This document shows, piece after piece, positions 12,843 through 17,242 of a stretch of DNA of 17,242 nucleotides; the stretch's first letter is position 1; each line of letters starts with the position of its first letter. This DNA comes from Candidatus Microgenomates bacterium. GTDB lineage: Bacteria; Patescibacteria; Microgenomatia; JADHYG01. The stretch covers positions 1 through 17,242 of the forward strand of contig JADHYG010000019.1 of assembly GCA_016782545.1 (NCBI GenBank). The letters run 5' to 3'. A program made the position numbers and the translations under genes. The notes below the pieces were generated by a model that saw nothing but the letters and a program-made list of their open reading frames with translations, was not told the DNA's origin and made no database searches.

Positions 12843-13334
12843 ATGGATGTTCAAAAAATAGAAAAAAAAGACGGTCAAGAAGAGGTGAAGTTGAAAGAAG
12901 AAAAGACAATGCCGTCAAAATTAGAAACAAAAATATCATCTTTTTCAGAAGAAGAAAATAAAAAGCCGTTTTTGATAGGAATAGCTTTAATTATTCTGGT
13001 TGGAGTTGTCAGCGGTTATTTTCTTTCCCGAAGAGGTGTTACTCTTCCTGGTAAAGGGGGAGACGCAATAACATCGAAAAAATCTGCCGGCTCAAAAGAT
13101 ACCTCGGTTTTTAAAGATCAAGCCGAAGGAAAAATAGAAAAAGGAGGTTTGAACGGAGAAGGGAGTCATAAGTTACTAAGAGAAGGAGGACCGAGCCAAA
13201 CTGCTTATTTAACTTCTTCCGTGGTTGATTTAGACCAATTTGTAGGAAAAGAAGTAAAAGTTTGGGGAGAAACATTTGCCGGGGAAAAAGCATCTTGGTT
13301 AATGGACGTGGGCAGAGTTGAAGTTTTAGAATGA
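12843..13334 (+). CDS. Single-pass membrane protein between prfB and ftsE, unknown function
   Basis: A 163-residue protein. Residues 1-41 are charged and probably cytoplasmic. One membrane helix spans about 43-61 (FLIGIALIILVGVVSGYFL) and is followed by Arg-Arg. A Gly/Lys/Ser-rich linker leads to a compact C-terminal region (about 122-163) with YLTSSVVDLDQFVGKEVKVW then GETF, and WLMDVGRVEVLE, which reads like a small OB-fold-type beta domain outside the cell. AAGGAGGT (12831-12838) is a strong Shine-Dalgarno. The stop overlaps the ftsE start as ATGA, implying translational coupling to ftsE and a link with FtsEX or cell-wall work. No named family is recognised. Confidence 0.85.
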   Translation: MDVQKIEKKDGQEEVKLKEEKTMPSKLETKISSFSEEENKKPFLIGIALIILVGVVSGYFLSRRGVTLPGKGGDAITSKKSAGSKDTSVFKDQAEGKIEKGGLNGEGSHKLLREGGPSQTAYLTSSVVDLDQFVGKEVKVWGETFAGEKASWLMDVGRVEVLE

Positions 13335-14002
13335 TAACTTTCAAAAATGTTACTAAAAAATTTGGGGAAAAAAAAGTTTTAAACAAAGTAAGTTTTGAAA
13401 TTGCTTCAGGAGAATTTGTTTTTTTAATAGGTCCTTCAGGAGCAGGGAAAACAAGTATTATTCGTTTGGCGATTCGTGAGTTTTTACCATCCGCAGGAAA
13501 GATTGTTATTGATGGTGAAGATTTAACCAAGCTCTCCTCTTCTAAAATTCCTTTTTTAAGAAGAAAAGTGGGTGTTGTTTTTCAGGATTTTAAAATTCTC
13601 TCTGATAAAACAGTTTTAGAAAATGTGATTTTGGTGAGAGAAATTTTAGGAGATGGGGCAAAAGATGCCTTGACAAAAGCAGAAGAAGTTTTAGAAATTG
13701 TTGGTTTAAAGAGTAAAAAAGATTTTTTCCCAGTTCAACTTTCAGCTGGAGAACTACAAAGAGTTTGCATGGCGAGAGCCATTGTTAGCGAGCCCAAAAT
13801 TCTTTTGGCTGACGAGCCAACCGGCAATTTAGATCCGGCTACTGGCTGGGAGCTGATTAAGCTTTTAGATAAAATCAATAAAATGGGAACGACTGTTTTA
13901 ATGGCCACTCACAATGTGGACATTGTTGATTCTTTTAAAAGAAGAGTGATTACTCTTGAAAAAGGAAAATTAATCAAGGATGAAAAAGAGGGGAAATATT
14001 AA
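13331..14002 (+). CDS. ftsE: Cell division ATP-binding protein FtsE
   Basis: A 223-residue ABC ATPase of normal FtsE length. It pairs with FtsX at the cytoplasmic membrane and uses ATP to control peptidoglycan hydrolases at the division site. Walker A GPSGAGKT (34-41), Q-loop Q85 (VVFQDFKIL), signature LSAGE (137-141, in place of the common LSGGE), Walker B ILLADEP (157-163) and switch His 194 (ATHN) are all present. The opening ITFKNVTKKFGEKKVLNKVS is typical. The ATG overlaps the stop of the preceding gene by 4 bases, and ftsX begins directly after the stop. Identity as FtsE rather than another ABC protein rests on the sequence and on the adjacent ftsX. Confidence 0.97.
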   Translation: MITFKNVTKKFGEKKVLNKVSFEIASGEFVFLIGPSGAGKTSIIRLAIREFLPSAGKIVIDGEDLTKLSSSKIPFLRRKVGVVFQDFKILSDKTVLENVILVREILGDGAKDALTKAEEVLEIVGLKSKKDFFPVQLSAGELQRVCMARAIVSEPKILLADEPTGNLDPATGWELIKLLDKINKMGTTVLMATHNVDIVDSFKRRVITLEKGKLIKDEKEGKY

Positions 14003-14872
14003 ATGGGACACTTAAAAACCACCTTTCAACACATAAGAAGGTCGCCTTATCAAGCCTTAGTGGCTGTGGGAGTGATGACTTTAACTTTTTTTGTTGCTTG
14101 TTTATTTTTTCTTACCGCCGCTGGTTCTCAGATAATTATTTCTCATTTTGAAAAAAAACCGCAAATCACTGTTTTTTTTGAGGATGATAAAGATTCAATC
14201 TCAATTGATAATTTAGAAGAAAGAGTGAAGGCCACCGGCAAGGTGGCTCAGGTTAAATTTATTTCCAAAGAAGAAGCCCTGAAGATTTATCAGGAACAAA
14301 ACAAAGACGATGCTCTTCTTTTGGAAATGGTGACCGCTGAAATCTTACCTGCTTCTTTAGAGATTGCCGCGACTGACGCTAAGTATTTAGGTGAGCTGGC
14401 AGAGATTTTAAAAAATGAACCATTGGTAGAAGACGTGATGTATCAAAAAGATGTGGTTGAAGCTTTAATTTCTTGGACCTCAGGAATTCGTTTGGGAGGA
14501 GCTTTTTTGGTTGGTTTTTTAGTCATTGTTTCTTTATTAATGATTTTGACGGTCATTGGCATGAAAATTTCTTTGAAAAAAGAAGAAATTGAGATTTTAA
14601 GATTGGTTGGTGCTGGCAGTTGGTTTATCAGAGCTCCTTTTTTACTTGAAGGAATATTCTATGGTGTTTTCGGGGCAATTCTTTCTTGGGGTGGAGTTTA
14701 TCTTTTACTTTTATATATCAGTCCTTTTTTAACTCCTTTTTTGGCAGGAATTTCTCTTTTACCTGTTTCTCCTTTGTTGATGTTCTATCTTCTTTTAATC
14801 ATGCTTGCTCTGTCAGCCTTTGTTGGCGGTTTTGGTAGTTTTTTAGCCCTCATAAGATACCTTAAACGTTAA
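14003..14872 (+). CDS. ftsX: Cell division protein FtsX
   Basis: A 289-residue membrane protein with the FtsX layout. A short cytoplasmic N-terminus (HLKTTFQHIRRSPYQALVAV) leads into membrane helix 1 (about 18-42). An external domain follows (about 43-165), with QITVFFEDD, KFISKEEALKIYQEQ and LPASLEIAATD. Three more helices come next, around 167-190, 212-240 and 250-285; before helix 3 lies KKEEIEILRLVGAGSWFIRAP, a motif typical of the family's cytoplasmic loop. FtsX carries the signal from FtsE across the membrane to hydrolase activators outside. The ATG directly follows the ftsE stop, and the coiled-coil M23 protein starts 4 bases after this gene. Confidence 0.96.
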   Translation: MGHLKTTFQHIRRSPYQALVAVGVMTLTFFVACLFFLTAAGSQIIISHFEKKPQITVFFEDDKDSISIDNLEERVKATGKVAQVKFISKEEALKIYQEQNKDDALLLEMVTAEILPASLEIAATDAKYLGELAEILKNEPLVEDVMYQKDVVEALISWTSGIRLGGAFLVGFLVIVSLLMILTVIGMKISLKKEEIEILRLVGAGSWFIRAPFLLEGIFYGVFGAILSWGGVYLLLLYISPFLTPFLAGISLLPVSPLLMFYLLLIMLALSAFVGGFGSFLALIRYLKR

Positions 14873-14876
14873 GGCT

Positions 14877-16064
14877 ATGAAAAAAACAATTTTAGCCCTA
14901 AGTTTGATTTTTTTCTCCTTTATTTGTTTTTCTTTTTTCAAAGAAAAAAGTGATTTAGTGAGATTTGGTTTGGCTCAAGAAGAAGAAAAGACTGAAGATT
15001 CTTTAAGAAAACAAATCGAAGAGTATGAGCAAAAATTAATCGAAACACAGAGTAAAGCCAAAACTCTATCCTCTCAAATTACCTACATGAATACCCAGAT
15101 TACTCTTACTGGTTTACAAATTCAAGATACTTTAGAAAAGATTGAGAAATTAGCAATAGAAATTGTTTCCCTTTCAGAAAAAATTGAAAGGCTTGAAGGA
15201 TCTTTGACCTCAGTTTCTGAAATTCTTTTAAATCGGATTATTAGCACCTATAAAACAGGAAAAGTTCCTCCTGTTTATCTTCTTTTTTCTTCAGAAGGAT
15301 TTTCTGACCTTTTGCTAAGAGCCAAATATCTAAAAATTGCTCAATTACACGATAAAAAATTAATGATGCAAATGCAGAGCACAAAGGAAAATTTCGGCGC
15401 CCAAAAAGACCTTAGGGAAGAGAAAAAAGAAGAGCAGGAAAGTTTAAAAGCAAAGCTTGAAATTCAAAAGCAGGCCTTAGCTCAACAAAAGAAAGATAAA
15501 GAACATCTTTTGACAGTAACAAAAAACGATGAAAAACGCTACCAGGAACTTTTAGCAGCAACACGAGCTGAACTTGAAGCGATTCAGTCAATTATTGCCG
15601 GAAAAGGAGAAGAAACTGAAGTAAAGAAAGTTGGTCAAGGTGAAAAAATTGCCACTATTATTGCTGGCAAATCTGCTTGTTCAACCGGTACTCATCTTCA
15701 TTTTGAAATTAGAGACAATGGTGAAGTAAAAAACCCCTTTTCTTATCTTAAAAGCATTGATTTAATTGATGATTCGGGCGGAGATCCTCATAATGCCAGT
15801 GGAGATTGGGAGTGGCCTTTAAACCAGCCCATAGAATTTAATCAAGGATTTGGTTCTGGGACTTGGTCTATTAATCATGGGATTGTCTGGTATGATTTTC
15901 ACACAGGGATTGATATTGCTTCAGCAGACAGAGGTGTTAAATCCACTAAAGAAGGGACTCTTTATCGTGGAGGTATTTCTTGCGGTGGAGGAACGCTACG
16001 GTATGTAAAAGTTGATCATGATGATTCTGACATTGACACTTATTATCTGCATGTAAATTATTAA
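14877..16064 (+). CDS. Coiled-coil murein hydrolase with circularly permuted M23 domain, FtsEX partner
   Basis: A 395-residue exported protein. Residues 1-34 are a signal peptide. Long coiled coils cover about 38-110 and 155-235, as in EnvC and PcsB, the effectors of FtsEX. The peptidase M23 (LytM) domain is split in reversed order. First comes what is normally its C-terminal half, VKKVGQGEKIATI then CSTGTHLHFEIR, with H273 and H275, ending in NPFSYL. After a linker comes what is normally its N-terminal half, from WPLNQPIEFNQGFG through HTGID (H342, D346) to GGGTLRYVKVDH and TYYLH (H392), and the protein ends three residues later. All expected zinc ligands and catalytic His residues are present, so an active endopeptidase is likely, unlike EnvC, whose site is degenerate. 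Last gene of the ftsEX cluster; starts 4 bases after ftsX. Confidence 0.92.
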   Translation: MKKTILALSLIFFSFICFSFFKEKSDLVRFGLAQEEEKTEDSLRKQIEEYEQKLIETQSKAKTLSSQITYMNTQITLTGLQIQDTLEKIEKLAIEIVSLSEKIERLEGSLTSVSEILLNRIISTYKTGKVPPVYLLFSSEGFSDLLLRAKYLKIAQLHDKKLMMQMQSTKENFGAQKDLREEKKEEQESLKAKLEIQKQALAQQKKDKEHLLTVTKNDEKRYQELLAATRAELEAIQSIIAGKGEETEVKKVGQGEKIATIIAGKSACSTGTHLHFEIRDNGEVKNPFSYLKSIDLIDDSGGDPHNASGDWEWPLNQPIEFNQGFGSGTWSINHGIVWYDFHTGIDIASADRGVKSTKEGTLYRGGISCGGGTLRYVKVDHDDSDIDTYYLHVNY

Positions 16065-16132
16065 ACAAATGCCTGCCCATGAAATTTTTGTGTTAAAGAC
16101 ATCTCCGAGGTGGTAGACACGAGCTAAGGAAA

Positions 16133-16169
16133 AAAGCTAAGCTTTAAAGAAGTTTCAAAGCTTAGCTTT
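16133..16169. repeat. 13-bp perfect inverted repeat downstream of the M23 gene
   Basis: AAAGCTAAGCTTT (16133-16145) and AAAGCTTAGCTTT (16157-16169) are exact reverse complements around an 11-base loop. It could help end the ftsEX-cluster transcript, though no T run follows on the + strand. Confidence 0.65.
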
Positions 16170-16173
16170 GAGG

Positions 16174-16193
16174 CCTGCCTGCCGGCAGGCAGG
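16174..16193. repeat. 20-bp perfect palindrome, second copy
   Basis: CCTGCCTGCCGGCAGGCAGG is a perfect palindrome and matches the inserted 20-mer at 8223-8242 at 19 of 20 positions. It stands 4 bases after the 13-bp inverted repeat in the intergenic region before the lamin-tail gene. Confidence 0.85.
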
Positions 16194-16241
16194 AATTGGT
16201 GAGCGGAAGTGGAACGAAGCACTAAGTTGGAGGAATTAAAA

Positions 16242-17242
16242 ATGCCTGCCTATAGAAAATTTTTATTTTTCCTGTTTATCACCGTCGTAATTTTTCTTTT
16301 TTTCCCTCAATTAATTTTTGCCCAGATTGTTATTAATGAGGTACTTCCTAATCCTATCGGAAGTGATAAAGAAAATGAATGGATAGAGCTATATAATTTA
16401 GGATCCAGTGAAGTAACTATTATTGGATACGTTCTTGAAGATAAAAATGCTAAGAGGTTTACTATTTCAACAGATAATACAGGAGGAAACGAAACAATTG
16501 ATAATTGGTTAGTGATTTATCCTAAAGGTAATGGTGGTTTTGCTCTTACTAATAGTGGTAGTGAGATTAAACTATTCGAAAATAGTGAAAGTACATTTTC
16601 TATTAATACTTTCAGTTATTCCGATTCTGAAGAGGGAAAAAGTTGGATGAGAATTCCAGATGGTACTGGCGAGATTCATTCAGAAATGGCAGATTCTAGT
16701 CCGGGAGAGGCGAATTCTATTTCCACTCCAACTCCAACTCCAACTCTAACACCTACACCCTCTTTAATTCCAACTCCAGTTCCAACCAATACTCTCGCGC
16801 CCACCAATACACCTTCTCCTTCAAAAGCAACATATAAAATAAATGAAGTTAAAGATGAAGAGGGAGACGAGCTTACAAATGCCAAGGTTTATGTTGATGG
16901 AGTTTATGTTCATCATTATGCGCCTGAGACGTTAACTTTTTGTGACAACTGCAAGTGCGATACTTATGTTGATTGCGGTTTTGGCGAACACGCAATTAAA
17001 TTGGAAAAAAGCGATTATCAAGATTGGACTGAAACAAAAACAATAAGCGCAGGAGATTCTCATGAAGCTAATCCAGTAATGAATAAATCAAGTTCAACTT
17101 CCTCGCCGACTTCAACGCCGACAAAAACACCAACACCAACTAAAAAATTAACTTCAAATCCTACTCCGACAAAGCCTGTTTCTCAATTGTCAAAAAAATC
17201 AGCCACTTTGAGCGGAGAGATTTTAGGAGAAAAAGCAACCAG
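16242..17242 (+). CDS. Secreted lamin-tail-domain (LTD) protein with Pro/Thr stalks, 3' end outside the window
   Basis: The frame is open from ATG 16242 to the window end, 333 residues so far. GGAGG (16229-16233) lies 8 bases upstream. Residues 1-27 are a signal peptide ending LIFAQ. A lamin-tail domain follows (about 28-150): IVINEVLPNPIGSDKENEWI then ELYNLG, a GYVLEDK strand, NWLVIYPKG and SWMRIPDGTG. A proline/threonine/serine stalk (about 158-195) leads to a second beta-rich domain (about 196-275, TYKINEVKDEEGDELTNAKV), which has four Cys in FCDNCKCDTYVDCGFG, possibly disulfide-linked, and resembles a PEGA/carboxypeptidase-regulatory-like module. A second Thr/Pro-rich stalk begins near 285. 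The protein is probably surface-anchored by a C-terminal segment not in view. LTD proteins are linked to surface or extracellular functions, but the precise role is unknown. Confidence 0.88.
   Translation, partial: MPAYRKFLFFLFITVVIFLFFPQLIFAQIVINEVLPNPIGSDKENEWIELYNLGSSEVTIIGYVLEDKNAKRFTISTDNTGGNETIDNWLVIYPKGNGGFALTNSGSEIKLFENSESTFSINTFSYSDSEEGKSWMRIPDGTGEIHSEMADSSPGEANSISTPTPTPTLTPTPSLIPTPVPTNTLAPTNTPSPSKATYKINEVKDEEGDELTNAKVYVDGVYVHHYAPETLTFCDNCKCDTYVDCGFGEHAIKLEKSDYQDWTETKTISAGDSHEANPVMNKSSSTSSPTSTPTKTPTPTKKLTSNPTPTKPVSQLSKKSATLSGEILGEKAT

Noticed and set aside
16676..16885. Minus-strand Val/Gly-rich open frame
   Set aside because: It is the shadow of the Pro/Thr codon repeats of the lamin-tail protein. 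The + frame has a signal peptide, Shine-Dalgarno and domain structure.

Overview
The window looks like AT-rich chromosomal DNA from a small-genome bacterium, most likely a member of the Candidate Phyla Radiation (Patescibacteria) and perhaps Microgenomates-like. This placement is inference. It rests on compact gene packing, a lamin-tail-domain protein with Pro/Thr stalks, a DUF2207 protein with a Gly-rich tail, a PaaX-like regulator, a hydrolase family of the type recalled from that group, and many short palindromic repeats in and between genes. UGA is used as a normal stop and a release factor 2 gene is present, so there is no sign of the UGA recoding known from some CPR lineages.

Layout. 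3-836: 3' part of a multi-pass membrane protein. 795-1075: a near-consensus promoter and a T-box riboswitch. 1076-3000: a histidine-phosphatase gene and serS, both under the T-box. 3013-3072: a cloverleaf-like repeat. 3095-3745: a spermidine-synthase-like protein. 3771-6542: secA. 6634-7945 on the minus strand: a NUDIX hydrolase followed by an inositol-monophosphatase-family gene, converging on secA. 8125-8274: a three-hairpin repeat directly before a PaaX-like gene (8280-9032). 9274-11397: a small acidic membrane protein and a DUF2207 membrane protein. 11422-11733: an imperfect inverted repeat and a second copy of the three-hairpin repeat. 11785-16064: prfB, an unknown membrane protein, ftsE, ftsX and an M23-type murein hydrolase, tightly packed. 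16242 to the end: the 5' part of a secreted lamin-tail-domain protein.

How the genes work together. The T-box should sense uncharged tRNA-Ser: its UGGN base is C, which fits the G discriminator of tRNA-Ser, and a UCA triplet sits in a specifier-like loop. It would raise expression of serS and of the phosphatase, which makes a phosphoserine phosphatase role for the latter worth testing. FtsE and FtsX form the ABC-type complex that gates peptidoglycan hydrolysis at division, and the coiled-coil/M23 protein is their probable effector. SecA and RF2 are housekeeping; secA, prfB and ftsEX often lie near each other in other bacteria.

The two most unusual signals are (1) the M23 domain, whose halves are in circularly permuted order with all catalytic residues kept, and (2) several families of short palindromes, some in frame inside conserved genes. 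For one of these, two repeat copies give a direct filled-site versus empty-site comparison for a 20-bp palindrome.
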